Below, one piece after another: positions 1 to 11,800 of a stretch of DNA of 64,000 nucleotides. The stretch lies in contig CM043949.1 of NCBI GenBank assembly GCA_014529385.2, positions 146,177,350 to 146,241,349 of the forward strand, written 5' to 3'. The translations under genes and the position numbers were made by a program. Source of the stretch: Adiantum capillus-veneris. Lineage: Eukaryota; Streptophyta; Polypodiopsida; Polypodiales; Pteridaceae. The notes under the pieces are model-generated. The model was given only the letters and a program-made list of their open reading frames with translations, was not told where the DNA came from and searched no databases. The number at the start of each line of letters is the position of its first letter. Positions within the stretch are counted from its first letter, which is position 1.

Positions 1-3
1 GAC

Positions 4-309
4 GTGAGAGAAATCTCATCTCAAAGAATTTCTTCTAACAAGGGGATGGATTTGCAAGGATTGATTGAGTTGTTATCCACTCCGGTGGCATGCACAATCA
101 CGTTAGCAGAACTCCTAAGGTTAAGGCCAAACATGTGGACCACAGTAGGAAAATGCCTAGAAAAAGTTGGAGTGAAAGACCCCACCTTGAAGCTACAAGA
201 AGGGATCAGAGAGTTGGATAGGCCTCAACTAAACACAAGGCCCGTACCATTGAATAAGGTTGGAGAATATTGCGAGGGAGAAGACGGAAACACCACGCTA
301 CCGGTATAA
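4..309 (+). pseudogene. Ty3 Gag-Pro fragment upstream of protease
   Basis: This frame ends at a TAA (307-309). Reading through the stop in the same frame leads straight into the protease active site (AILDSGAG at about 334-357), so the stop is a lesion inside a longer Gag-Pro polyprotein; CAA to TAA is the simplest change. The visible part has a leucine-rich stretch (LIELLSTPVACTITLAELL) that resembles the pre-protease linker of plant Athila/Tat-type elements. It begins outside the window, so no start codon can be assigned. It is not a host gene. Confidence 0.6.
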
Positions 310-1997
310 TTTCAAGGAGTAGTTTCCAAGGCTATTCTTGACAGTGGAGCGGGGGTTGCAATCGCCACCAAGGAAATCTGGAAAAAATGGGAAAACCGGC
401 TTTGAGGGCTACCAGAATGAAACTACAATTGGCAGATGGGTTCATGGAGAAGCCTTTAGGACTCTTAGAAAAAGTGATTGTCACTTCTTGCGGAATCGAG
501 TATGAGCATACATTTGCAATAGTCGATTTCGACAAAAAGAACAATTATGAGATCATCTTGGGACGACCATTCATGCGACAATTGAAGATGGTCCAAGCTT
601 GGGGTTATGACCACATATACCTCAGACATTGCGAAACGACAACTAAAATACACCTGAAAGACCATAGTTACAAAGATGTCAACCAAACACCGGTGGAAGA
701 GTTTGATTCAGCTACAGTAGCACGATCAGAACTACCAGCATGGTTAGGGCAACCAAAAGAGCTATGGATGTGCGGAGCTTCACATTGTGGAAGCTTAAGA
801 AGAGAGGAATGCGTCTTAGAAAGAGCAATTGAGGACAAGGAGTATATTTCGGAACCTTTCCCTGAAGATGCCTTGGAACCTCTAGAATCGAAACACATAC
901 TGGCAACATTGGATGTCTGTGCCATTACCGGCAGTCCAACAACAAAATTTTGCGATAAGGATGGCTATGATGTGTTACCCTATTACATGGTAAGCGTTGT
1001 ACTAGAAAAGGAGACGGTAGAACCACCGGAACAAGAAGAGTTTTACAACTCCTCTAAACAATTGGAAGTAAATGATGAGGCAGATAATGAGTGTTCAAAC
1101 ACATCAAGTGAGTGTGGAAATGAAGCCGAGAATATCAAATTTTATGATTTTGCTAATCAACACCCTAGACGCCAAGAACGCTATAGGAGGAAACGAGCAA
1201 GAAACAAAGCGAGAGAGAACCTGATGCCCAGGATAAAAGGTAAAACTCACTATTTGATGCTTGTAAAAGCAGAGGATTGTGTAAAAGATCAAATATCAGG
1301 AAAATTCTCAAAAAATCGAATAGAACGAACGCGAGAGGAAATAAAACAGGTACGAAAAGCTAAAACCGAAACAAAATCACAAAAATCTGAAAATTCAAAA
1401 AAAGAAATAACAAAGGACCAAGAGTGGACCAAACTGGAGCGTAAACAGAAATACCAAGAACTGAAACGGTCTTTGAGAGAGATATGGACTATGGAAGAAG
1501 ATAGTGATGGTAAAGGGGAGTCAGAAAAGGGGAACATGAATGTACCATCACACTATCGGAAATTTACTATCCAAGACAGAAAAATCATCATGATACCACC
1601 TGTCATGGAAAGAACCAACCAAGAATCTTACGATGGTTCTGAAAATGCAAAAAAGATAGACCTCGCAGAACCAGGTGAAAAGCCTCAGTCGGTCAATATA
1701 GCTAACGATTTAGAGCCTGAGGAGGAAGCACAGCTAACACAACTTCTCAAGAAGTATAAAGATGTGTTCGCTTGGTCCTATAAAGACCTCAAAGGAGTTG
1801 ATCCATTGATATGCCAACATACAATTCCTTTGAAATCGGATGCAAAACCTAGCAAACAACGTCCTTATACATATAATGACACATTTGCTAAACGAATCAA
1901 AGAAGAGATTGATAAACTAATGGAAGTTGAATTCATCTATGAGATCGAACATACAGATTGGGTGTCACCAATTGTGGTAGTTCCCAAAAAGAATTGA
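310..1997 (+). pseudogene. Ty3 retropepsin, linker and start of RT
   Basis: The aspartic protease is split by a frameshift near 385. The catalytic DSGAG lies in frame 1 (about 340-355), while the rest, including the conserved ILGRPFM (about 553-573), is in frame 3, where an open frame runs 387-1997. A long Lys/Glu-rich linker (about 1100-1680) follows. RT then begins with the conserved primer-grip-side sequence DWVSPIVVVPKKN just before a TGA at 1995-1997. In intact relatives a glycine codon follows PKKN, so GGA to TGA fits. A 1-bp frame change comes just after, and RT continues in frame 2. The long linker between protease and RT is a normal feature of this clade. The copy cannot make a full polyprotein. 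Confidence 0.75.
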
Positions 1998-4354
1998 AAA
2001 CTGCGTGTGTATGTGTAAACCTCAAGAAGGTGAATGCAGCAACCATAAGGGATAATTATCCCTTGCCGATTACAGAACATGTACTTGAGCGAGTGGCCGG
2101 GAAACGGGCTTATTCCTTTCTGGATGGATTTTCAGGATACAACCAACTGGCAATAGCAAGGGAGGATCAACACAAAACAGCATTTTCCACAGAATGGGGG
2201 ATTTATGCGTATCAAGTTATGCCATTTGGCTTAACTAATGCATCAGCCACTTTCCAAAGGTTAATGACTCACGCATTCAAGGAATACCTAAGAATATTCT
2301 TAGAAATTTACATGGATGACTTGTGTGTACACTCTCTTCTGCGAGAGGAACATATGGACCATTTGCAAAAGGTCTTTGAAAAGTGCAGGACATATCGAAT
2401 CTGTCTTAACCCGGAAAAATGTGTATTTAGGGTTAAGCAAGGACGAATCTTAGGACACATTGTCTCAAGAAATGGCATAACCACAGACCTAGACAAAGTC
2501 AAAGTCATTGTAGACCTGCCCAGGCCCACTAATGTGAAACAAGTGCAATCCTTCATGGGACACTGCGGATATTATCGAAGATTCATATACATGTATGCGG
2601 TTATCGCACAACCTCTGTATCGTTTGCTAGTCAATTTCGAGTGGACCGAGGAGTGTGAAACTTCATTCCAAAAGCTGAAAGAAAACCTTATATCAGCACC
2701 TGTACTAAAGGCACCAGATTGGGAAAAGATATTCCATGTGCACATTGATGCTTCAGCATATGCCATTGGAAGTATTCTAGCTCAACTTGGAGACGGAACA
2801 ATGGATTTTCCAGTTTGCTATGCGAGCCGACAGTTAAATAGTGTAGAAAAGAACTACACAACCACCGAGAGAGAAGGGTTAGGAATGATTTATGTTGTAA
2901 AGAAATTTCGGCATTATTTGCTTGCAAACAAATTTGTGTTCTTCACAGATCATCAAGCTCTTTTGTACCTAGTAAATAAACCTTGCAATATAGGGAGAAT
3001 CGTACGCTGGTTTATTATATTACTAGAATTTGACTTCACATTGGTGGTCAAAAAGGGTAAATCCCATCTACGAGCGGATCATCTTTCAAGGGTACACAAC
3101 GGGGAAGCTCCTGAAGGAGTAGATGATGACATACCAGATGCTTATCTTTTCAACATTGAAATGGTACCCAAATGGTCTCAGGCAATTGTTAGCATTCTCT
3201 CCTTCGGAAGTGAGTTTGATAATACGGAATGCGGATTCAAACAGCAAACAATTCGACAAACAAAAAACTTCCAGTTGATAGCAGGACGGCTCTATCATCT
3301 TGGATCTGACCTAATCCTACGATTATGTATAAATCCGGAAGAATTAGAGTGCTACCTTGAAGAGGCACATGTCCAGGATTGTGCATTTCATTGCTCAACA
3401 GTGAAGACGCACCAGAGACTGAAACAGTTAGGGGTTTATTGGCCAACTATGTATGCGGACACACATTCCTATGTTACCAATTGTACTATATGTAGTGCCA
3501 AACGATCAGTGGATCACGCAACTTTGTTTAAAGTAAACATAGCACCTGCATGGAGTCAATATATCATTGACTTCTTAACCACCAGGACGTTCCCTGAGAA
3601 CATCACAAGAGCACGGAAAAAAGCTATAGAGCTGGAAGCACATGACTTTCAGTTAATTGGGAATCAACTCTATAAGCGGGGAAAGGACAATCAACTTAGA
3701 ATCTGTGCAAGTGAAAGCGAATACCTGTTGATTCTAGAACATGCACGTAGCAGAATAAGTGGAGGCCATTTTTCGAGCGATAAGATGGCAAAAATTATCT
3801 TAACCGCAGGAATTTGGTGGCCTACATTGCACATGGATGCTGAAGAGTTTGTAAAGCGTTGTGACGCATGTCAACGCACCAAGATGCCAATAAAAAGAGA
3901 TAAGATGCCATTATGGCCAATGATGGGAGCAAGAGCATTTTCAAAATGGGGCATTGATTTTGTGGGACCTATATCACCCCCTGCATATCGCACCCATACC
4001 CAATATATCATTGTGGCTACGGACTATCTCACAAAATGGGTTGAAGCCAAAGCAACACAAAAAGCTGATGCACGCACCACGGCACAATTTTTGTATGAGA
4101 ATGTTTTTGTACGTTACGGGTTACCAATAGAAATTGTCAGTGACCGTGGAACACATTTTCTCAATGAAGTCATTGAATATCTGCTAGAGGAATTCATGGT
4201 CATATATAGGAAATCCGCACCATATTATCCACAGGCCAATGGGCAAGCTCAAGCCACAAATAAAACACTATGCACGGTTCTCACTGAAATAGTGTCAGAA
4301 TCAAGAATAGATTGGGATCAGCAGCACACTCAACACTATGGGCATACAGGGTAG
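1958..4354 (+). pseudogene. Ty3 RT, RNase H, duplicated H2C2 module and integrase core
   Basis: The domains in order are: RT from NLKKVNAATIRDNYPLP, with active site EIYMDD near 2308-2325; RNase H with HIDASAYAIG, TTEREGLGM and FFTDHQALLYL (about 2740-2970); one zinc-binding H2C2 module (about 3265-3500, ending CTICS); a second, similar H2C2 module (about 3640-3875, ending CDACQR); then the integrase core (WGIDFVGP near 3948, DRGTHF near 4143, YYPQANGQAQA near 4222). Each module repeats the same layout, a (N/D)FQLI..LY..G..LR.C lead-in, a His pair and a CxxC. The frame ends at 4354 through a shift. The integrase C-terminal part continues in an overlapping frame from 4312. RT and integrase catalytic residues look intact, so the element was active before the frameshifts. 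Confidence 0.8.
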
Positions 4355-5790
4355 CTTACAAAACATCAATAGGAACAACACCATACAACATGGTATTTGG
4401 CCTAAATGCTATACTACTCATAGATTTTTTAATCCCAACTCTACGAGTAGCAAAAATCTTGGAATGGACAGGGCATGAGCTCTCTTCAAAGATTGATGAT
4501 CTTGAAAAGCTAGATGAACTCCGCTTACGAGCTGTCGCTTCAATCTATGCTAAAAAGAGAAGACAAAAGGAATTTTTTGACAAACATGTGCGTACCAAAG
4601 AGTTTAAAACAGGTGATTACGTACTTGTTTATACCTTGAAGCAGCATGCCAAGAAACTTAAAAGGCGAGGGATGGGACCATTTGTCATTAGTGATCTATC
4701 ACAAAGTGGAGTTGTCAAGCTTGCTACATTAGCAGGTGAAGAAATGCTAAACTGGATTAGTGGATGTCTACTGAGGAGGTATCATCTACCACTCACACAG
4801 GAGATGCTCCAACAAATTCATGAAGGAAAACAGAGAATAAAAGAAAAACAGAGAGTGCGGGAGGAAGCTCAAGCCGAAGCACAAGAACGAATTGCAAAAA
4901 GACGGCTTCTGCGACAACAACAACAAAGTGGACCACCATTGAGAATCAATGCCATTCGACTGACGAAGTTGGAGGAGGAAACAGTGGAGCCAATAATTAC
5001 AGTCAAAATGGGCAGCAATCAAGTTGAATCAACAGCATTGCTTGATTTGGGAGCTCAAGCAAATTTGATCTCTTACGGATTATACCAACAGCTCAAAGTC
5101 ACAGGTCAACTTAAACCTACTCCCCAAGTGCTGGAAAGTAGCACATCACACCCATTGAAAACATTGGGATGGACTATATTGCATGTACGAATACATCAAT
5201 ATATTTACCCACACAAATTCTATGTGGTGACAGATGAAAGCACACAACACCAAATGATGCTGGGGAAACCTTGGCAAAAAGCATACAATGTGCAGATAGA
5301 TTGGAAAGCAAAGGCGGTCAAAATTCAACATGAACATGAACAACAGGTGATAGCTTTTGCTCAGCAATACAAGCATGATCAACAGCAAGCCATGCAATCA
5401 CTGGAAACAAAGCCCAAAGCACAAATGCCATTAAAGAACATGATACCCGCGACAAACAATCAAGTAAAATTCAACCATGCTAATTACAAGCATATGAAGT
5501 CACTGACCGCAATGCAAAGATCTAGGCTACCAAAACCCGGGAAACAAGTATGGATGCGGAAAGATAGAAATGACATGGCAGACAGACAGCAATGTAACAA
5601 AAGGATTCCAACAAAGCAGACGGTTAAACCACAAACCAAGGTCATAAAACAGATGTGGATCCCAAAGAAAATGCTTCGTCAGAACCCAAATGTCACTCAC
5701 ATTTGGATACCAAAGCAAAAGCCAAAGGAATTACCTTCAGTACAAGCAACAATGGAAAGCAAACAGCGGCATTTCAAAAAGGAAAACTGA
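4312..5790 (+). pseudogene. Ty3 integrase C-terminal part fused to a second retropepsin-like domain
   Basis: The N-terminal half completes the integrase: WAYRVAYKTSIGTTPYNMVF, a helical segment, then the GDYVLVY...KKLKRRGMGPF module (about 4610-4690) and the LLRRYHLP end. After a Gln/Arg/Glu-rich linker (about 4800-4930), a second aspartic-protease-like domain appears. It has VKMGSNQVESTALLDLGAQ near 5005-5060, with DLGAQ in place of DSGAT, and MMLGKPW (about 5254-5274), which matches the ILGRPF element of a retropepsin. A basic tail carries repeated W-(I/M)-P-K motifs: VWMRKD near 5550, MWIPKK near 5654, IWIPKQ near 5701 and, past the TGA at 5788, IWMPMK near 5797. Loss of the catalytic Ser/Thr may mean it is inactive, but D and G remain. 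Its role is unknown. Confidence 0.65.
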
Positions 5791-6003
5791 CATATATGGA
5801 TGCCGATGAAAGACAAACCAGTGGCAAACAAGAAAGAGCCAAACCATCTACAAAAATCGGCAGCAACAAAATACCAATGGAAAGCCAAGGTCATAAGGCC
5901 CATAGCCATTACATCCCAGCCAATTCTATCCTTAGAAACAGCTATCTACGACTCCATCAACAGTGTCGGCAAAGCAATTGCCTTTTGCAAAAAAGACAAT
6001 TAA
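5791..6003 (+). pseudogene. Basic tail of the Ty3 post-integrase ORF beyond a stop
   Basis: Reading in the same frame past the TGA at 5788-5790 gives a further basic segment, beginning HIWMPMKDKPVANKKEP, up to a TAA at 6001-6003. It carries another copy of the W-P-K motif seen before the stop, so the original ORF probably ended near 6003. No domain was recognised. Confidence 0.45.
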
Positions 6004-7830
6004 ACAGAGAGCAGCAGAGTTACAGCTGTTACTTGCAAAGAAAGCAGAAAACCTCGACGACGAATGCCAATAAGCATCTTGCTTATTCCCTTCTCTTGCA
6101 CAGCATTAATTTTTCCATGCATTGATAGAGTATGTATAAAGTAGGGCCACATTAATCGGCCAGGCATTAGCACAACTTTTTTAACCTATGCACATCACAT
6201 ACTCCGAGGCGAAACCTTGTCGTCCGGGAGGACTCCAGCTAGGAGGGGGGGAGGCATTCTAGAGGCACTCTCAAATGCGGAACCAATGACAGAAACAGCA
6301 AAAAAGGACATGATTTTCGACTATTTTAAGGGTTGTCGTTTGATTGCAAAATTTTCTGGAGTAACCCAAGTACATATGCCCTTATACAGCATGAATCTAT
6401 AGGTATATGGGGCCAAACGCCAAATCAAGCCCCTAGGTGTGTGTATATAAGTAGAAATAGCCATTTTTCAGGTAAAATATTGGTAAAATGGAAAAATCCG
6501 GCCATAAAAATTGCATGTGAGTGTATATGATGTGTTGCGGTGATGTTTGTGATTTATTATGATTTTTGGGGATTTTTTGGGTTTGATTTTCTATTTTCCT
6601 TTTAATTTTGCTAATTTTCGGCAGAAAAACTTCAAAAATGCAAAAAGCAGGTGAAAAACAGTCGTAATGAAAAACAAAAAATATGGTGATGATCAGTGAC
6701 TATAGGACAACCTATGGTACAGTGGGGGTGCAATTATGAGACTGGAGCGGAAAGCGTGTTTTGGCCAGGTTTTGACCGAAATGCCAAATTTCTGGTAAAC
6801 AAAGCAAATGGAGTCCAAATCAAGAAATTTTTGAGCCTAAACCGCATCTCGCAAGAAGATAGGAGCACATGTCAAATTTTATGAAAAGTGGTTCGGGGAC
6901 CTCCATTATAAGAAATTTTCACCACATTTTTAGCTCATTCTCACTATTGACTTTGTGGAGAGAGCTTCTGCCACCTAGAGCGGATCGACCTTCCAGCAGC
7001 TTCTATGACGCACACGATCACCCGACGAGCTCCAGACATGAGAGGTAGGCTCACCACCTTGAGTTTTTCGCGCATGTTTGTCATTATGTCGCGAAAACTA
7101 GCGTAGGGGTCACACACAAAGCGAACAGTAGAGACGGCGGCCTAACGGCTAACCCGAAAGCAACAAGACTTCATCGGCACCTTACCCTAGTCTAGGAGAC
7201 CAGTCCTGGATGTCCAAAAGCAATAGGAAACCATCGGGAAAAACCCTAATTCCCAGAAACCCGCAAGAGGCCACCAAATGGGAAATCGGCGAAACGACGA
7301 CCAAATGCTATCAAAATTCATGGGTAGGAGCATCTCGACATACTCGACAAGTCTATATGACCCGCATGACCGAAAAGTGACCCGAAGCGGCACTAAACTT
7401 CAAAAACGGCATCAGACACACAAAGCGTCAAATTGCACTTGCGGCCAAACCGCAAGTCCGTTTGCCACCAAACTTCACGAGCGGCTTTCCTAGACCATCA
7501 ACAACCAAATCCTATGGTGGTAGACCACCACAAATCATCAAAGGTATGTAAACGCAACCACGGGTGCTTCTAGAGCGACAAATTGCCAAATGGAGCTCCA
7601 GTGAAGCCAAAGTCGACGGAAACCATACGGCAAGGATCCCCAAGGGATCGGGAAGCTATGGAGATCAACATCGAGAAATTTCATCGCCAAAAAGAACTTC
7701 AAAATTCAGAAAACGGCTCAGAGGCTTTGAAGTCCACACAGGGAGTTATACTCTATCCATTTGACTTTTTTGTTGAAATTAAGGTCAAAAGGGACTTAGG
7801 GGAGCAAAGGGCAAGCACTGGGAGCACTAG
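6004..7830 (+). other. Non-coding spacer of the giant Ty3 element
   Basis: No convincing coding frame was found. There is a purine-rich run (GGAGGGGGGGAGGC near 6241-6255) that resembles a polypurine tract, but no LTR start follows it. Short ORFs here have no recognised motif. The spacer separates pol from the tandem array and the second long ORF. Confidence 0.5.
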
Positions 7831-8760
7831 CACTGAAAAAATCACCAGGAGACATCCTACGTGTAGGATGTCTCAAGGGCACTTTTTGGCACAGACTCCA
7901 ACATTTTTTATCATGCACATATTCTGAATGACATTTACAAACCATACACCAAGTTTCATCACATTTGGACCAAGTTTGACCTCATATGCATGAAAAAACG
8001 CAAAGTTACGGCATAGAGGCAATAATGGGCCAAAGTCCTACCAAATCTTGTCCAAATCCCATAAAACTTGCACAACACATTCACCAACACATCAACAAAC
8101 AATCTGTGTGGTCAGGGAGAAACAAATGATGAAATAGACATCCTACGCGTAGGATGTCTAATTGACCTTTTTGGCACGCAAGGGATGTTTTATCATTCCA
8201 GATCCAATCACCTCATCATCAAGAGCCCATATGTCAAGTTTGAAGCCATTCTAATCACTTTTGACCCCCAACACCTTCAAGATACACCTTTTTGAGCCCA
8301 AAAACACCTCACAGAGCCTTACAAGCATCAAATCTTGTCCAAATTCAAATCCAAGAACATGGCCATGTTCCATAGGCCAAGGACAACCCACAGAACAAGT
8401 TTCATGTCATTCTGATGAAAAAGACATCCTACGCGTAGGATGTCTTCAGCATAAATTTAGTCTTCTGTGCAAAGAATGACATCATGGAAGCCAATACCAT
8501 GGTGCATTGAGCCCATATATCAAGTTTTAACCCATTTGGACATCAGTTGCTACCTATGATGGACATTCTACCCAAATTGTGACCTAAAGCCTTAATAAGC
8601 CCCAAAAATCCACTTTTTGATATCCAAATTCAAATCCAAGCATATAGCCATGTTCCATGAGCCTTACACTACCTGCATGTCAAGTATGAACCAATTCTGA
8701 TGAAAAAGACATCCTACGCATAGGATGTCTAGATGGAAATTTTTGGCCAGATTTGCAAAG
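7830..8760 (+). repeat. 286-bp tandem repeat array, each unit with a 22-bp palindrome
   Basis: Four palindromes occur at 7851-7872, 8137-8158, 8423-8444 and 8708-8729, spaced 286, 286 and 285 bp. Each is the arm GACATCCTACG followed by its reverse complement; the two middle ones are perfect (centre ACGCGT) and the outer ones have one changed base near the centre. Sequence between palindromes is related but more diverged, for example the shared TCTGATGAAAAAGACATCC lead-in. The array lies between pol and the downstream ORF of the Ty3 element. The half motif GACATCCTACGTGT recurs in the 3' LTR near 13013. Confidence 0.85.
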
Positions 8761-8851
8761 TGAGCACATGCACAGCTTCACAAGTTCCTTTTAAGCTTTA
8801 TTTTCAATTTTCAAGTCATTTGGATAAGTAAAACTCAGTTTCGCAGCTAAT

Positions 8852-11800
8852 ATGGAAAAAAACGCTAACTTCGGACTACTGAGTGCAACAGAATCTATGG
8901 CGGCCTCAAAGTCACTGGAAAAAAAGAAAAGAATGACCATCAAGGATTATCTGGACGAAGTGGAATCCTTTGTCATTCCAGAGGGAACACTAAAGCCCAC
9001 CAACACCTAGATACAAGAGGATCTGTTAGAGTCCAATGACCTAAAAATCTACCAGGGAGTGTTCAAAGACAATGAAGACAATGTCATAGAGCTACCAATG
9101 CTGCCGAGAGAGCTCAATGAATTTGTACGAAGCAAAATGGCCGGCTACTTGGAGAAAATTGACCTCCACAACTACTTCGAAGCAATACCGGCGGGGGTGG
9201 ACATCAAAAGAGTCTAGGAATTTGTAACAAGCATCAAAGAGGATGGAGTGGCCACGGTAACAGATTTACAAGGCAGACTAGATACAGAGATCATAATAAC
9301 GGAGCGGGTGGTAGCCCATGCACTAGACCTCTCCAATGAGGGAGACAGTGTGACAAAAAGAAGGGATGAAGTCAAAGTGTACAAAGAGAAAAAGGCAAAT
9401 TACACCTTTGAAGACATTGCCAACCCAAAGGTGGCAATTATGAGCCAGTTGTACAACCAGTACTTCCACATGTGCACTCAGAGGCCACAAAAGTACAGGA
9501 TGCCGCCAGGTGCAATTGCCACGACGTTCACTTGGGCAATGTCAAAAGGCACCCCAAAGATAATCAACTATGTGGCATACATACATGACAACTTAGTAAA
9601 GATGGGCAACAAAAAGCCAACATACATAGTGCTAGGAGAGCTGATCACCAAGGTGGTTTATGGGGCATTACACGCTAAAGGAAGGTGGCCTGACCCCCCA
9701 TCTCAGAATGATTGGCTAAGAGTAAAAGAAGACAAGGAAGATGAGCCGCAACGGGCACCAAGGGTGGCTACGAGGTTGAAAAGACGGCTAGAGCCAGTTG
9801 AAGAGGAGCAACCCGAGCAGAAAAAAGGAAAGAAAGAGTTTGCTCAAGTGCCGGCCAAAGAAACCAGGTCTCAAAAAGCGGCAAGACTCGAGAGGCTGAC
9901 GGAGAGTTGCCGAGCAAAAAGAGCCCTCAAGGGTTATTTAAACGAACTCTAGAAGCCATCTCTCGAATCTATGTCCGGATCATCCAGAAGAGTGCAAAGG
10001 GACCGTTTTGAAGATTATATCAAGAATTTCGAGATTTTTGATGCTGCAGCAGAAAATATTCCCCATGTCCCTTTCACCGAGGAGGAAGTGGAGCAGATAA
10101 GGCAGACACTACTAGATGAACAAGAAAGCCAAGAAAGAGAAAGAAAAACAAAAGCAGACAGGGACTTAAAGGGCAAACTGGCAGCTTTACCAGATAGCCC
10201 TAAACCCAGCCCACAGCCATCTCCACTGCCCTCACCACCTCCCAGCAGCCCTCCACAAGAAGATAATGCAGCTGAGGGCAAACAAGACGAAAGGCAAGCA
10301 AAGGAGCAAGAGCAAAGGCAGGAACCTGAGCCAAAAGAAGAGGCCAAGCCTGAATCTCAGCGAAAAGGATTAGATGAGGCCTATTATGCATTTTTGGACC
10401 TGCTAGATGCAGGCTATACAAAGGAAGAAGCCGCCACAATCGCATTCGACTTGGTGAGGACAGGGCATAAAGAACAGATGCAAGGCATCCGGCTAGTGGA
10501 GCTAAAAGAAATTGCTATCGACACGGTAGACCTGCACCCGCCCTCCAATGACTGGGACGTGGTGATGACAAAGCTAGCTAGATTGCGAGCACAATACATG
10601 GCTTCAGAGAAAGAAATGACAAATCTCAAGGCCACTGAAGAACAGATCAAAAAGGAAGTAGATTCTCTACAAACACAAAGCCAAAGGCAAAAAGAGAGAG
10701 AAGATTACCTGCAGGCCAGCTTGGCAACCGCTCTACAAAACTGCCAAGCAATGGAAGAAGCAAATGAGGCAACAGCAAAAAGAATACAAGCAACTGAAGA
10801 AGAGTGTCTGCAGCTCAGCAAGTCATTGCGAGATGCCGAAAGAGAAAGGGATAATCTGACACTACAGCTGGCCGAAGAATCGAAAGAAGTAGAGGCCATG
10901 AGAAATGCCAAAGAAAAAGCAGAGATAGAACAAGAAGCAAGCCTGGATGAGGTCCCTGAGCTCAAAGACCAACTAAAAGTCAAAGATCAAACCATCCAGA
11001 GGCTGCGAGCATCACCTGCTAGAGTCAGATCTACGAGCTCGACTCAAATCATTTCCTAGAGTCAACTATATGAAGAGCAAATGCAGGAACTTCAAAAGGA
11101 GCTGACTCTCGAGAAAAAGCAGAGGTTAATGATGGCTGAAGGTTCTATCGTAATGCAAACAAGAATGGAGGAGGGCCAAAAAGCCCTGCAAGAAGAAGTG
11201 GAAAACATAAAGAAAAAGCTCGAGGAGGCAGAAAGAGTAAACGTTGAACTTAATGACCTCCTCGTGAATATGGGCGGAGAAGCTGAAGCGAAAAAGCAAA
11301 CACTCCTCAGGCAAATTGAGGAGTTGAAAGGCCAGCAAGGAGGAGAAGCAGAAAGCTCAGGGCCAGCCGCCAATGAGGGCATCAACCTCGAAAATGTGGC
11401 AGATCCTGTGGACACACACATGCAAGAGGAAAGCATAGCAAGATCCTCTCAAGAGCCACAGGATCTAACACAAGAAGAGGAGGAAAAATTGCGTAAGGCA
11501 ATAGAGGAAGAGCTAAGAGAAAGCACTTCCTCTATTGCGTAAGGCAATAGAGGAAGAGCTAAGAGAAAGCACGAAGAAAGCCTTGGAATGGGAGCAGAGG
11601 GTCTTCAAATCTATGACAATCCAAAAGATCGACGCCAGCACTCTCAGGCGCAAGTGGCTTCAACCCTCTCTCCCATATCCATTGCTAAAATATGAGGCAG
11701 CTACAATAAACAAGCGGATCATAGAAGAGCCAACGGTACCTCTCTACAATGCAGACCCGTCGAAGCCAGAAGGAGTTAAGCTTATAGTGGATTCTCGGCC

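Noticed and set aside
6217-6260. The G-rich run as polypurine tract of a first Ty3 element, with an LTR after it.
   Set aside because: No TG start with a repeat elsewhere in the window was found, so a boundary there could not be supported; it stays a possibility only.
7851-8729. Regularly spaced palindromes looked at first like a CRISPR-type array.
   Set aside because: Spacing is 286 bp with related, not unique, sequence between the palindromes, inside a plant Ty3 element. It is a tandem repeat array.
10015-10983. Long minus-strand ORFs opposite the coiled-coil ORF (Ser/Cys-rich).
   Set aside because: They mirror the biased Gln/Glu/Lys codon use of the plus-strand ORF and show no domain of their own.
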